Below, piece by piece: positions 38,851 through 48,832 of a DNA stretch of 64,000 nt. The DNA comes from Burkholderia sp. BCC0506 (lineage in GTDB: Bacteria; Pseudomonadota; Gammaproteobacteria; Burkholderiales; Burkholderiaceae), in the NCBI RefSeq assembly GCF_902833145.1, contig NZ_CADFEN010000003.1, positions 186,001 to 250,000 of the forward strand. The letters are read 5' to 3'. The notes beneath the pieces were generated by a model, which made no database searches, was not told the DNA's origin, and saw nothing but the letters and a program-made list of their open reading frames with translations. The position numbers and the translations under genes are program-made. Each line of letters begins with the position of its first letter. The first letter of the stretch is position 1.

Positions 38851-38877
38851 TAGCGCGTCCGGACGCGCCGTATCAGC
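38846..38877 (+). terminator. Long hairpin over the membrane-protein stop codon
   Basis: GCTGATA (38846-38852) pairs with TATCAGC (38871-38877). Inside it, GCGCGTCC/GGACGCGC (38853-38868) is a perfect palindrome, so a nearly continuous 13-bp stem with a 2-base bulge can form. It overlaps the TGA at 38848-38850 and has no U-tract, so attenuation or RNA processing between operon segments is as likely as termination. Confidence 0.5.
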
Positions 38878-39183
38878 GATGAAACGAATCCGCCGTGTTT
38901 CCGGACCTGCCGCCCGGCCCGCGTAGCAGGAAGCCAGCAGGACCGGGCCTCCTGCGCCAATGGCACGTTGTTCGCTTCTTTCGACGTGTCGCATCGAGTC
39001 CTCTCATCGGCGAAGGCAGCGCGGCACCCGGCGCATTTGCGCAGTCCGGCCGCCGTCGACGCGCGCCGCTCGATCGCCGACGAACCGGGCAGCCGCACAC
39101 ACCTGCGGGGCTGGATTGGTCGACCTGGCGGCACGCGCATCACGGCTGCCGCACGCCCCCATTCCTTGAGCGAGGAGCACACC
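38851..39183. other. 333-bp gap in the glycan locus
   Basis: After the hairpin there is no supported gene until the deacetylase. A separate promoter for the deacetylase-hydrolase-glmS segment may lie here, but I see no clear -35/-10 pair. Confidence 0.4.
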
Positions 39184-41322
39184 ATGTTGGCAAAGTCAGG
39201 CAAGTTCTTGCGGACCCTGTTCGCGCTGTTCGCGCTCGCGTTCGCATTCAGTCCGGGCGGTGTTCAGGCGGCCACCAACCAGCTCCTTCTGCTGGTGCCC
39301 GACACGCTGACGCTGCCCGATCCGCGCGTGTCCGCATGGCTCGACACTGCGCAGGAGGAAGGGCTGCAGATCACGGTGATGACCGACAGTCAGTTCATGG
39401 CGGCCGGCGCTTCGCTGTCGCAGTATCCGGGCCTGATCCTGCCCGATCAGGTGCATACGACGGCGGCCGACACGTTGGTCACCGCGATCCAGAACTATGC
39501 GCTGAACGGCGGCAAGGTGATGCTCGTCTACGATTTCGGCGTGCTGAATTCCGCCGGCTTCTACGTCAGCCCGAAATCGCGCTTCAGCAGCATGGTCGGT
39601 GTGGACTACGTGCTGTATGACCAATACGGCGGCAACATGATCGGCCTCGGCAACGTGACCGGCATGAGCAGCTGGCTGCGCACGCTCCAGGTGCCTCCCG
39701 GCAAGTCGATGGCGTGGACCACGACGTCGTCGAGCACCACGACCGCGACTGCGCTCGCGTCGACGAACAGCACGAGTACGTCGACGAATTCGACGTCGGG
39801 CACCGCGCAGTTTCTGGCTGCCAGCCCGTCGAACCCGGGCGGCCTCGCCAATTACAACCACGGTGCATGGTTCCAGTACACGACGTCGCCCACGGGCAGC
39901 GGCGTGCTGAACCAGGCGGCCCCGAAGCTGACCGGCACCGTCACCGGCAAGCTGAAGAAGACCACGACGTACGCCGCCAATTCGCTCCTGAGCACGTCGA
40001 CCGGCAAGACGGCCAGCACGCTCGCGTCGACGCTGGCCACCACGACCGACACGCTCGAAGGCATCTCAGGCTACGTGTACGGCTTCCTCACCTATCCGAG
40101 CTTCGTCACGCAGGGCACGTACACCGGCACGACGATCCTGACCTCGCCGAGCTTCGGGCTGGTGTCCGGCTACAACACGTACGGCAACGGCGGCGTGCTG
40201 TTCGTCAACCTGCCGCTCGCCTACCTCGACGGCCAGACCGACGGCATGCTGATTCACGGCTACCTGCATTATTTCGGCACGCAGATGCTGAACCTGCCGT
40301 CGCTGTCGCCGCTGCCGAAGGCGATGGCCGGGCTCGTGTTCAACTGGCACTTCTGCGCGGGCGACCAGATCCAGCCGGCGCTTCAGTTGAAGAGCCTCGG
40401 CGTGTGAAACAACGGGCCGTTCTCGCTCGTGATCACCGCGGGCCCCGATGAAGCGACCTTCGGCGACGGCAACGGCATCAACCTCGCCAACAACCCGACC
40501 GCGCAGAATCTCGTCAAGTATTTCCTGACCAAGGGCCAGCACGTCGGCAGCCACGGCGGCTGGATTCACGACTACTGGGGCGCGAATGCGAGCGAAACGA
40601 ACGCGAGCACGTTCACGCAATACCTGGTGATGAACCACCAGGCCGTCCAGGCCGCCACAGGCCAGCCGGACGTCGAGTACGCGGCGCCGGAAGGCAACAC
40701 GCCGACCTGGTCGGTGAACTGGCTCGAGGCCAACGGCTTCAACGGCTATTACTTCACCGGCCACACCGGCTCCCCACCGACTCGCGCGTACCGCAACGGC
40801 GCGCTGCTGAACCCGGGCCTGTGGGCTTACCCCGTGATGCCGTTCGGCAAGTACGCGACGTTCGAGGAGTTCCAGCAGTACGCGGTGCCGACCAGCGACG
40901 TGAACAACTGGTACGCATCCCTGATGAACTTCGTCGTCGCGAACCGCACGAGCCGGCTGATCTACGCGCACCCGCTCGGCGCGTCGTCCTATACGTCGAC
41001 ACTGTCCGCGATCTTCTCGCAGGCCAATATGCTGAAACTCACAGGTCAATTCAGGTGGTACACGATGAGCGACATCACGATCTTCGATCGTGCACGCCTG
41101 AACGTCACGTGGTCGGCTACCGATACGGGCAGCGGCTGGGCTTTCGCCGCCAGCCACCCGACCAGCCTCGCGAACATGACGTGGCTGCTGCCGAAGAAGG
41201 GCTTCGCCATGCCGATCATCACGCAAGGCTTCGGCAGCGTCGGCATCACCGACTCGACATACTGGCTCGTGACCGCGAACAGCGGCACCAGTCTCAAGTT
41301 CACCAGCGCCAAGGTGCACTGA
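39184..41322 (+). pseudogene. Secreted polysaccharide deacetylase-like gene interrupted by in-frame TGA
   Basis: The frame starts at ATG 39184, with GAGGAG 6 bases upstream, and a signal peptide (KSGKFLRTLFALFALAFAF...VQAA). It runs 407 codons to a TGA at 40405-40407, then continues in the same frame without another stop to 41322, for 712 sense codons in total. The interruption reads LKSLGV-stop-NNGPFSLVITAGP, where one G-to-A change from TGG (Trp) would restore it. Upstream are a Ser/Thr-rich segment (about residues 180-205) and FNWHFCAGDQ; downstream is SHGGWIHDYWG, resembling the NodB-type His-x3-His metal site. The two catalytic-region halves are split by the stop. Neighbours indicate a role in deacetylating the amino-sugar polymer. 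The TGA could be a real inactivating mutation or a sequencing error. Confidence 0.75.
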
Positions 41323-41413
41323 GCCGCGACATCGACACACCCGCCGGCGCGCGACGCGGCCAACGCCGCGCCCGGCGGATTTGCGCAGGACCACCGCGCA
41401 GGAGCCCCCGATC

Positions 41414-42502
41414 ATGAACCGGCCCGCGCTTTTCCCGGCTGCACGCACCCGCGTGGCAGCCACCGCCCGGCTATGCCGCCGGTGGTGCGTCGCCTGCTGT
41501 GTCGCATGGTGCGGCGTGGCGCTGCCCGCGTGCGCCGCCGACCTTCAGCTCAATGGGCTCTACCAACGCCCCGACGGTGCGATCACCGTGCGCCTGAACG
41601 GCGCCGGCATCGATCCTTATTTCGCGGCGAAGGCGCTGCTCGGCGCCGCAGACGCCGGGCTCGACGCCCATCAGGCCGCGCTCGCATGGATCGCGTGGCT
41701 GTTGCCCCGCCAGCGCCCGGACGGCGGCTTCGATCGCTACTGCGTGAAGAGCGGCCAGTACAGCGCCTGCGCCGAAGCCGACGCCGACGACGCGATGATG
41801 GCGACCTGGATCGAACTGCTCGCCCGCTTCGCACCGCCCGAGGGCCTGCCCGCCGCATGGGAACTCAGCCTCAATCGCGCGGGTGCGCATCTCGACACCT
41901 TGCTCAGCAAGCCTGCGGGCGTTTATCAGATCTCGTCGACGCTGCACGTCGCGCTGCTGATGGACAACGTCGAGGTACACAGCGCGTTCCAGGCGCTCGC
42001 GGCCTATTACGCCCGGCACGCCGACTACGCGCGCGCCGGCCCGTGGAGCCAGCGCGCCGACCGGCTCGCGTCCGCGATCCTGAAGGTGTTCTGGCGCGGC
42101 ACGCAGACCGGCTTTCGCGCGAGCACGCAGCGCATCAGCGATACGACGTTCTATCCGGCGAAAGTCGCGCAGATCTTTCCGCTTCTGTCGGGTATTCAGG
42201 TTCCCCAACAATCGAACGAGACGATCTACGCGCAGTGGATGCAGAAATACGGCAAGACCTGGCTGCAACTCGCCGGCTCGGACTATCCGTGGGGCTTGAT
42301 CGCACTGGTCGCATTCAAGATGAACGACTGGAGCACGGTTGCGTGCTGGCATGCGCGATCGGGCCCGTACCGGCACGGCGCACACTGGAACGTACTGGAG
42401 GAAGCGCTTTATCTGGCATTCGAAAGCCGGATGGCCGACCCGGTCGCGCCCGCGCAATGCGGCTTCACGACGGCGGCGACAACGGAGACCGCGTCACGCT
42501 GA
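41414..42502 (+). CDS. Secreted helical (alpha/alpha-barrel-like) hydrolase candidate
   Basis: This 362-residue protein starts at ATG 41414 with GGAG upstream. A long Arg-rich n-region leads to a signal peptide with Cys-rich hydrophobic core ([21 protein letters not shown]); cleavage near ACAA or lipidation at a Cys is possible. The mature part consists of paired helices with aromatic loops ([46 protein letters not shown]), as in alpha/alpha-toroid glycosidases and lyases. No family-defining catalytic motif is certain. It lies between the deacetylase and glmS, so a periplasmic role in trimming or guiding the polymer is likely. Confidence 0.6.
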   Translation: MNRPALFPAARTRVAATARLCRRWCVACCVAWCGVALPACAADLQLNGLYQRPDGAITVRLNGAGIDPYFAAKALLGAADAGLDAHQAALAWIAWLLPRQRPDGGFDRYCVKSGQYSACAEADADDAMMATWIELLARFAPPEGLPAAWELSLNRAGAHLDTLLSKPAGVYQISSTLHVALLMDNVEVHSAFQALAAYYARHADYARAGPWSQRADRLASAILKVFWRGTQTGFRASTQRISDTTFYPAKVAQIFPLLSGIQVPQQSNETIYAQWMQKYGKTWLQLAGSDYPWGLIALVAFKMNDWSTVACWHARSGPYRHGAHWNVLEEALYLAFESRMADPVAPAQCGFTTAATTETASR

Positions 42503-42551
42503 TCCACGCGTGCGCCCGGTCCGGGGACATCTACAGGGAAGGAGACGTGTC

Positions 42552-44369
42552 ATGTGTGGCATCGTCGGCGCGGTCGCGCAACGGGACATCGTCCCGATTC
42601 TGATCGAAGGTTTGCGCCGCCTCGAATATCGCGGCTACGATTCGTGCGGCGTGGCGACCGTCGTCGACGGCCAGGCACGCCGCGAGCGCAGCATGTCGCG
42701 CGTCGCCGATCTCGACGCCCACGTGCGCAGCGCCGGCCTGACCGGCAGCACCGGCATCGCGCACACACGCTGGGCGACCCACGGCGCGCCGGCAACCTGC
42801 AACGCGCATCCGATCTTCTCGCGCGACGAAATCGCGCTGGTGCACAACGGCATCATCGAGAACCACGAAACGTTGCGCAAGCAACTGTCGGACGCACACT
42901 ACGAGTTCGACGGACAGACCGACACCGAGGTGGTCGCGCACCTGATCCACAGCAAGTATCGCGGCGACCTCCTCGCCGCCGTACGCGATGCAACCTCGCA
43001 ACTGCACGGCGCCTACGCGATCGCGGTGTTCAGCAAGCACGAGCCGCAGCGGCTGATCGGCGCGCGGGCCGGCTCGCCGCTCGTGGTCGGCGTGAAGGAC
43101 GGCGAATGCTTTCTCGCGTCCGACGCGCTCGCGCTCGCCGGCATCACCGATCGCTTCATCTTTCTCGAGGAAGGCGACATCGTCGAGCTGACGCCGGGCG
43201 GCGTGCGGGTGCTCGATCGCACGGGTGCGCCGATCGAACGCGCGATCCAGACCGTGTCGTCCACGCAGGGTGCGGTCGAGCTCGGACCCTACCGGCACTT
43301 CATGCAGAAGGAAATATTCGAGCAGCCGCAGGCCGTGGCCGCGACCATCCCCGATGCCGGGCTGTTCGATCCCGCGGTATTCGGCCCGGACGCCGCGCGC
43401 GCGTTCGAGCAGATCGACAACGTGCTGATCCTCGCGTGCGGCACGAGCCACTACTCCGGGCTGACTGCACGCCGCTGGCTGGAGACGATCGCGCGCATCC
43501 CCGCGCAGGTCGAGATTGCCAGCGAGTACCGTTACAGCGACGCGCTCGCGATGCCGAATACGCTGGTGGTCAGCGTGTCGCAGTCCGGCGAGACCGCCGA
43601 CACGCTGGCCGCGTTGAAGTATGCGCAGGCGCTCGGCCACATCGACACGCTGGCGATCTGCAACGTGCCGACCAGCGCGATGATGCGCCAGACCGGCCTG
43701 CGCTTCCTGACGCGGGCGGGCCCGGAAATCGGCGTTGCGTCGACCAAGGCGTTCACGACGCAACTCGTCGCGCTGTTCATTCTCGCCGTGACGCTGGGGC
43801 GGCTGCGCGGCTACGTCGACGACGCCCAGCTCGCGCGCTATACGACGCAGTTGCGGCGCCTGCCCGGCGCGCTCGAGGACGTGCTCGGGCTGGAACCGCA
43901 GATCGAGCGCTGGGCGGCGGAATTCGCACAGCACGAAAACGCGCTGTTTCTCGGGCGCGGGCTGCACTACCCGATCGCGCTCGAAGGCGCGCTGAAGCTG
44001 AAGGAGATTTCGTATATCCACGCGGAAGCGTATCCGGCGGGCGAGTTGAAACACGGGCCGCTCGCGCTCGTCACGCATACGATGCCCGTTGCCACGATCG
44101 CGCCGAACGATGCGTTGCTCGAAAAGCTCAAGTCGAACATGCAGGAAGTGCGGGCGCGCGGCGGGCAGCTTTACGTGTTCGCCGATGCCGACACGCGGAT
44201 CGATAACGGCGAAGGCGTGTCGGTGCTGAGGATGCCGGATTACTACGGGTTGTTGTCGCCGATCCTGCACGTCGTGCCATTGCAGTTGCTCGCGTATCAT
44301 GCGGCGTGCTTGCGGGGCGCGGATATCGACAAGCCGAGGAATCTGGCGAAATCGGTGACGGTGGAGTGA
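42552..44369 (+). CDS. glmS: Glutamine-fructose-6-phosphate aminotransferase (isomerising)
   Basis: This 605-residue enzyme has an N-terminal glutaminase domain with nucleophile Cys2 (MCGIVGAV) and the loops [18 protein letters not shown] and NGIIENHE. Two SIS sugar-isomerase domains follow ([19 protein letters not shown], the C-terminal [12 protein letters not shown]). It makes glucosamine-6-phosphate, the first step to UDP-GlcNAc. The start at 42552 follows GGAGA. Placement at the end of the glycan locus suggests a dedicated copy that boosts UDP-GlcNAc supply for the epimerase and synthase; a housekeeping copy is probably elsewhere. Confidence 0.96.
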   Translation: MCGIVGAVAQRDIVPILIEGLRRLEYRGYDSCGVATVVDGQARRERSMSRVADLDAHVRSAGLTGSTGIAHTRWATHGAPATCNAHPIFSRDEIALVHNGIIENHETLRKQLSDAHYEFDGQTDTEVVAHLIHSKYRGDLLAAVRDATSQLHGAYAIAVFSKHEPQRLIGARAGSPLVVGVKDGECFLASDALALAGITDRFIFLEEGDIVELTPGGVRVLDRTGAPIERAIQTVSSTQGAVELGPYRHFMQKEIFEQPQAVAATIPDAGLFDPAVFGPDAARAFEQIDNVLILACGTSHYSGLTARRWLETIARIPAQVEIASEYRYSDALAMPNTLVVSVSQSGETADTLAALKYAQALGHIDTLAICNVPTSAMMRQTGLRFLTRAGPEIGVASTKAFTTQLVALFILAVTLGRLRGYVDDAQLARYTTQLRRLPGALEDVLGLEPQIERWAAEFAQHENALFLGRGLHYPIALEGALKLKEISYIHAEAYPAGELKHGPLALVTHTMPVATIAPNDALLEKLKSNMQEVRARGGQLYVFADADTRIDNGEGVSVLRMPDYYGLLSPILHVVPLQLLAYHAACLRGADIDKPRNLAKSVTVE

Positions 44370-44421
44370 CGAGCGGTTCTTTGACGCCGGCGGACCCGTG
44401 AAGGTCGTCAATTGATCAAAC

Positions 44422-44470
44422 TGGCCCGCCCTACACGATTCGAACGTGTAACCTACGGCCTAGAAGGCCG
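44422..44470 (-). tRNA. 3' fragment of tRNA-Arg(UCU), integration scar (attachment site)
   Basis: Read on the minus strand, the sequence contains an anticodon stem-loop GGC-CTTCTAG-GCC with anticodon UCU, a variable region, a T-arm ACACG-TTCGAAT-CGTGT, the 3' acceptor strand AGGGCGG, and GCCA. The 5' half (acceptor 5' strand, D-arm) is missing: upstream bases do not continue a tRNA and the stem pair flanking the anticodon stem is lost. A fragment running from the anticodon stem to CCA is the typical remnant left when an element integrates into a tRNA 3' end. Its orientation places chromosome on the left (glmS side) and the inserted element on the right. Confidence 0.8.
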
Positions 44471-44624
44471 AAAGACACAATATTCCTCCACGTTGATCGA
44501 ATTTCACCGATCCAAAAAACATCATTATTTACAGTTACTTATCAATGACCACACCCCTGCTATGTTGACCTAGATTGATCTAGCCACCTAGAATCCTGAG
44601 GCTAGCCCAATTTCCGTCCCAGTC

Positions 44625-44885
44625 TTAGCTGGAAAATTCCGGCTCTTCGGGGCGGGCCGAATCGGCCCGATCAGTGCACTGGCGGGCGAATTCCGCCGGT
44701 GTCATCCACTGCAGCGCAGAGTGAGGGCGCGCCTCGTTATAGTACTCGCGCCAGACTTCGATTTTGCGTCTGGCGTCTTCAAGCGACAAGAACCCGTGTC
44801 CGTTGAGGCACTCCTCCCAAAAGCGTCCGTTGAAGGATTCATTCTTCGCATTGTCGGTCGGCTTGCCAGGACGCGAGAAGTTAAC
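44625..44885 (-). pseudogene. IS3-family transposase OrfB remnant (C-terminal part)
   Basis: About 87 codons match the end of an IS3-family integrase core: FSRPGKPTDNAKNESFNGRF, with the last catalytic Glu in the NESF segment, then WREYYNEARPHSAL and TPAEFA. The N-terminal part, with the other two acidic catalytic residues, and OrfA are absent. The frame upstream of about 44885 no longer resembles a transposase. It is an inactive fragment near the left edge of the island. Confidence 0.8.
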
Positions 44886-45066
44886 CGAGGCCGTTCTCCA
44901 AGATTGAAATGGCACGACGAAATCAGGCAGGTCAGTTGATTTGCAGGGCTGAGCCTCCCAGACTCTGATTTATTCGCAAACTGTCTATGTCGGGCGGATC
45001 GCCGAGCCTCGCATTGTGGCACCGGGCTGACGAGTATGATCCACCGGTCGCGACATATTCTTCTCT

Positions 45067-48000
45067 TCACTGTGACCAGCCAGCCATTGCGAAGCGATCG
45101 AGTTCACCTCGCTTAGTCGGGTGCTTGAAAAGTAAATCGACTAGATCACTCCCTTCGATCAACGTCACGTTCAGCAGTGACGCTTGCTGTCGGGCCGATT
45201 GATTGAACCGGCGATTGGTGGCCGCAATGAGTTGGAACTCGACGCCCGGGTAGCGCGCGGAATAGGCCACGGAACCGGCCGCGACATCCTTGACAGCCTC
45301 CCAGCCCATCTCCTTACCCTCGACACCAGAGCTCTTGCATTGGATGAGCGCGCCACGATTGCCTTTGATTGCAACGATGTCCACACCGCCATCCCCCGTC
45401 TTCGGCGTCTTGATTGTTCGCGAGTAACCTTGCTTGCTCCACAGCAACGCGCAAAAGGACTCGAATGCATCCGGTCCCAAGGAACCGACATCGACAGGAT
45501 TAAAGAGATCTTCGCCAAATGGCGAACCACCACCCGGCGCTTCGATGTCAGCGAAGTCAGATGGGGTCACATCGCCAACCCCATTGAGCATGTCATAGGA
45601 CAGCGCGCGCTTCCGTTCAAGCAACACGTCCAGCTTCTCGTCGAAAGTCACGAAGTCGCCGCCAACCACAACGGGGTAGTAGACGTACACATCCTTTTGC
45701 TGCCCAATTCGATACGCGCGGTCAGTGGCTTGGTCTTCCTTCGCGGGGTTCCATGTGCGCGTGTAGTGAATGACATGATTGGCAGCCTGGATGTTGACGC
45801 CGAAGCCGACTGCAAGAGGGGAAAGAATGATCACGCCGAAACCAGGATTTTGCTGATAAGCCGTTATACGGGTTTGGCGACTACTTGCGGCCCCGGATTC
45901 TGTCGAGGTATCACCGTTGATCACGTCTGGCACGAATCCGAACACCTCAGATATGGCGCGTTGAATGACGCGCTGTAAGTCCCGGAACTCGCAGAAGACG
46001 ATGACCTTGTCGCCAGATCCCGACGCCTCGATTTCCCTGAGCCGCCGCAGCATCCAGTCCATCTTGGGCGACGCCTTCTTGATGGTCTCGACGGATTCAT
46101 CGCTGGTGGCAATATGACCGGGAGGCCGCGGATCAGAGCAAAGGCGGCGCAGGTATTGCAGCAGACCTAAAGGCGATTGCAGCCCACTACCCTGCCCTTG
46201 CCCACGTGATTTGAACTGAGCCACCGCATCCGCGTAGAGCGCCCGCTGGCGCGCGGAAAGCGGCAGCTTGCGACAGCCCTCATGCAAGATCTTCTTAGGC
46301 AGGTCCTTCGCGACCTCGGCTTTGGTGCGACGCAGCTTCTGTGGCTCGATAAGGCCGCGCAGCTCTTCAATGCGCGCCTTCTCGTCGTCGGTCTCCACCT
46401 CGATGGGCCTGCGGTATTTGCTGCCGAAGTCCTTCAACGAACCTAGCAAGCCAGGCTGCACAAAATCGAATAGGCACCACAGATCAGCCAACGTGTTCTC
46501 GACGGGCGTGCCGGTGCATGCGATCTTCAGTCTGGCGTTCTGCTTCTTGGCGGCCCGCGTCACCATCGCGTTGGGGTTCTTGATCTTTTGGGCCTCGTCG
46601 CAAACCATGACCGACCACTTCTGCGCAGCTAAGGAGAATTCCAGGTCGCGCAATGTCTCATAGGTCGTCAGCACCACGTTTGCCGAACCGAGCCAGTCCG
46701 ATGCTAAGAGCTTGGGCGAACCCGACTCAATCAACCCGTCATCAAGCGCGGACCTCGGTGCTCGCTTTGCCGCGACGTTCGGGCCATACAGCGTGAGGAC
46801 ATCCATCGCTCCCTCAACGAAAAATTTCTCGATTTCGGCCTTCCAATTGTCCAGCAACGAAACGGGCGCGACGACCAAGAATGGATCGATGCGGGGCTCG
46901 AGCTCAAGCAGCGAGGCCATGAAGGCCAACAACTGAACGGTCTTTCCCAAGCCCATGTCGTCGGCCAAGAGTGCGCCACGGCATACCGACGGCGAATTGC
47001 GCCACATATTTTGTAGCCAAGCTAAACCGTCTCGTTGATGGTCTTTGAGCTCAATATCGGGGCGTAGGCTCGATGGTATCGCGGGTGGCGCCTTATCCGC
47101 TGACAGATCTCCACGCCGCTCCTCGTAATCAAGTCCATCTACATTGGGCTTGACCACCAAGCCCTTGCGCTCGACCATCTTGCGAGCCGACTTGTCCTTG
47201 CCAGGAATGTAGTTGCCGCCTTTGACTTCTTCCTTAACCTTGCCGAGGGTTTCGAGAGCCTCCTTGGCCCAGCCCGTCGGCACCGGTCTCGGACACCCAG
47301 GAAAGGAAAAGCTCTCTCGCTTTTCCTGCTCAGCCTGCTCAACCTCCTTGCGGAACTTGTCGAGGTTGCGCCCATCGAGCGGTATCGCCACCGTCTCGCC
47401 CTTCGAGTCGGTGAACCATAGACCAAGGTCGACGTTCTCCGGCACCCAACCGCCGTCGCCTTTCTTGGCGATAAAGGGCGAGTAATAGGGCTTCTCTACC
47501 CCGAAACCCTCTATGCGCTCGGAATACAGTGAGAGATCAAAGATGTCGGATACCGTGATCTTGCGCGGCGAGGCGAGCTTGGCCAACGCCGAACGCAGTT
47601 TCTCAACTTGATCTGGCGAGTCACCCAGGATTTCGAGGTCGAATCCCTTCCAATGACAGCACTGCGCTCCAGTGGCGAAGCGCTGTTCCATCTTTGCGAT
47701 GAACGATCCGAGTTCGGTGGCGGACTCGAACTTGGACTCCTCCGCCACCAGCTTGCCCTCGAAGACCTGCTCAATGAGCAAGCCGACGTCGCACGGATAG
47801 CCAGATTGGTCCGCGACGACGCGTGCGGAAAACCGTTCGAAAACGATGCCTGCATCCTCTCGCGCTCGCTCGAACTGGTCCGGGTCGATCGCGACTGCGG
47901 CCGAGGGGCCAAGCGTCGCAAACGGGTTGCGCAAGAAGGCCTCCGCGCGAGCGCCGGCCACCCGACGCCCAGGCATCCGCCGAATCTCCGACAGGACCGC

Positions 48001-48828
48001 GCGCGCGTCCTCCGACATCAAGACGTGCACCAGACCGGAGCCGTTCGGTATCTCGTAGCGCTCCGGGACTACTTCGAATCTATCGAAGACTTCTAGCCAT
48101 CGACTCGGAGCACCGTCGAAGCCGGGCATGATCTCCACCATGTCTTGTGCGCCCTCACCGCCCTTACGCATTTGGATGTCGATCCGTTCGGGAGTGAGTA
48201 CGATTGTCTTGGCGAGGAAATCGGCAAGATCAGCATTCGCGTCGATGGCATGCCGTCTGATTCTGGCCCAATCTCGTTTGTTGTCTTCGGGGCTGTATCC
48301 CTCCGCAGAACGAGAGCGCCGCTCGGCAATGGCGTGGACCACTCGCCATACCGACTCGGAGAGCAGCGATTGCTCGCCATCGGCAGAGACGATCGCCCCC
48401 TGAATCTCCACGTTGCCGCTCGGCTGCGCGCCGGCCGGGTCGCGCCAGCCCGAGATTCCGATGGCGAAAGTTGCATCCGAGAGCCCGCCGCGGCTGGACA
48501 ACATCGGGCGCCAGCCGCGCTTTGCGGGGAGCTTCAACAGATGAAGCGAGGCGGAGTAACCTTCCACTGCTTCAAGGCGATAATAGGACTCCCAGTCCAT
48601 CGACGCGCCGGACGGCCGCACCTCGATGTAGCCCTCCTCCTCTAACTGCCGAAGCAATAGCACTAGTTCGGAGTCGGCGCCGAACACGCTGGGTTCATCA
48701 AGCCACGCCTCATCAGCAGGGTCCGGAATAAATGCTACGCCATGGCGCCCCCAAGACACATTGATCTTCGAACGGGGGTGAACTTCGGCTTGCTCGCCGA
48801 CTCGCCTCGAACCGAACAATCGGATCAT
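45067..48828 (-). CDS. zorD: Zorya ZorD: SNF2-type helicase with Mrr-like nuclease domain
   Basis: This 1253-residue protein begins at ATG 48828, 4 bp after zorC, with AGGAG upstream. The N-terminal half (to about 600) is family-specific. The SNF2 motor follows, with Walker A region LLADDMGLGKTVQL, DEAQ box VMVCDEAQKIKNP, TGTPVENTL, and motif VI DQATDRAYRIGQQ. The last 130 residues carry a restriction-endonuclease-like site with GDGGVDIVAI and LIQCKSSG, the D-QxK pattern of Mrr nucleases. In type I Zorya the ZorAB motor senses phage attack and ZorC/ZorD act on DNA. All motor motifs are intact. Confidence 0.93.
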   Translation of the reverse strand: MIRLFGSRRVGEQAEVHPRSKINVSWGRHGVAFIPDPADEAWLDEPSVFGADSELVLLLRQLEEEGYIEVRPSGASMDWESYYRLEAVEGYSASLHLLKLPAKRGWRPMLSSRGGLSDATFAIGISGWRDPAGAQPSGNVEIQGAIVSADGEQSLLSESVWRVVHAIAERRSRSAEGYSPEDNKRDWARIRRHAIDANADLADFLAKTIVLTPERIDIQMRKGGEGAQDMVEIMPGFDGAPSRWLEVFDRFEVVPERYEIPNGSGLVHVLMSEDARAVLSEIRRMPGRRVAGARAEAFLRNPFATLGPSAAVAIDPDQFERAREDAGIVFERFSARVVADQSGYPCDVGLLIEQVFEGKLVAEESKFESATELGSFIAKMEQRFATGAQCCHWKGFDLEILGDSPDQVEKLRSALAKLASPRKITVSDIFDLSLYSERIEGFGVEKPYYSPFIAKKGDGGWVPENVDLGLWFTDSKGETVAIPLDGRNLDKFRKEVEQAEQEKRESFSFPGCPRPVPTGWAKEALETLGKVKEEVKGGNYIPGKDKSARKMVERKGLVVKPNVDGLDYEERRGDLSADKAPPAIPSSLRPDIELKDHQRDGLAWLQNMWRNSPSVCRGALLADDMGLGKTVQLLAFMASLLELEPRIDPFLVVAPVSLLDNWKAEIEKFFVEGAMDVLTLYGPNVAAKRAPRSALDDGLIESGSPKLLASDWLGSANVVLTTYETLRDLEFSLAAQKWSVMVCDEAQKIKNPNAMVTRAAKKQNARLKIACTGTPVENTLADLWCLFDFVQPGLLGSLKDFGSKYRRPIEVETDDEKARIEELRGLIEPQKLRRTKAEVAKDLPKKILHEGCRKLPLSARQRALYADAVAQFKSRGQGQGSGLQSPLGLLQYLRRLCSDPRPPGHIATSDESVETIKKASPKMDWMLRRLREIEASGSGDKVIVFCEFRDLQRVIQRAISEVFGFVPDVINGDTSTESGAASSRQTRITAYQQNPGFGVIILSPLAVGFGVNIQAANHVIHYTRTWNPAKEDQATDRAYRIGQQKDVYVYYPVVVGGDFVTFDEKLDVLLERKRALSYDMLNGVGDVTPSDFADIEAPGGGSPFGEDLFNPVDVGSLGPDAFESFCALLWSKQGYSRTIKTPKTGDGGVDIVAIKGNRGALIQCKSSGVEGKEMGWEAVKDVAAGSVAYSARYPGVEFQLIAATNRRFNQSARQQASLLNVTLIEGSDLVDLLFKHPTKRGELDRFAMAGWSQ

Positions 48829-48832
48829 CTCC

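Noticed and set aside
40405-40407. Selenocysteine recoding of the TGA in the deacetylase
   Set aside because: No SECIS-like hairpin is evident directly after the codon, the family is not a known selenoprotein, and TGG-to-TGA is a simpler explanation.
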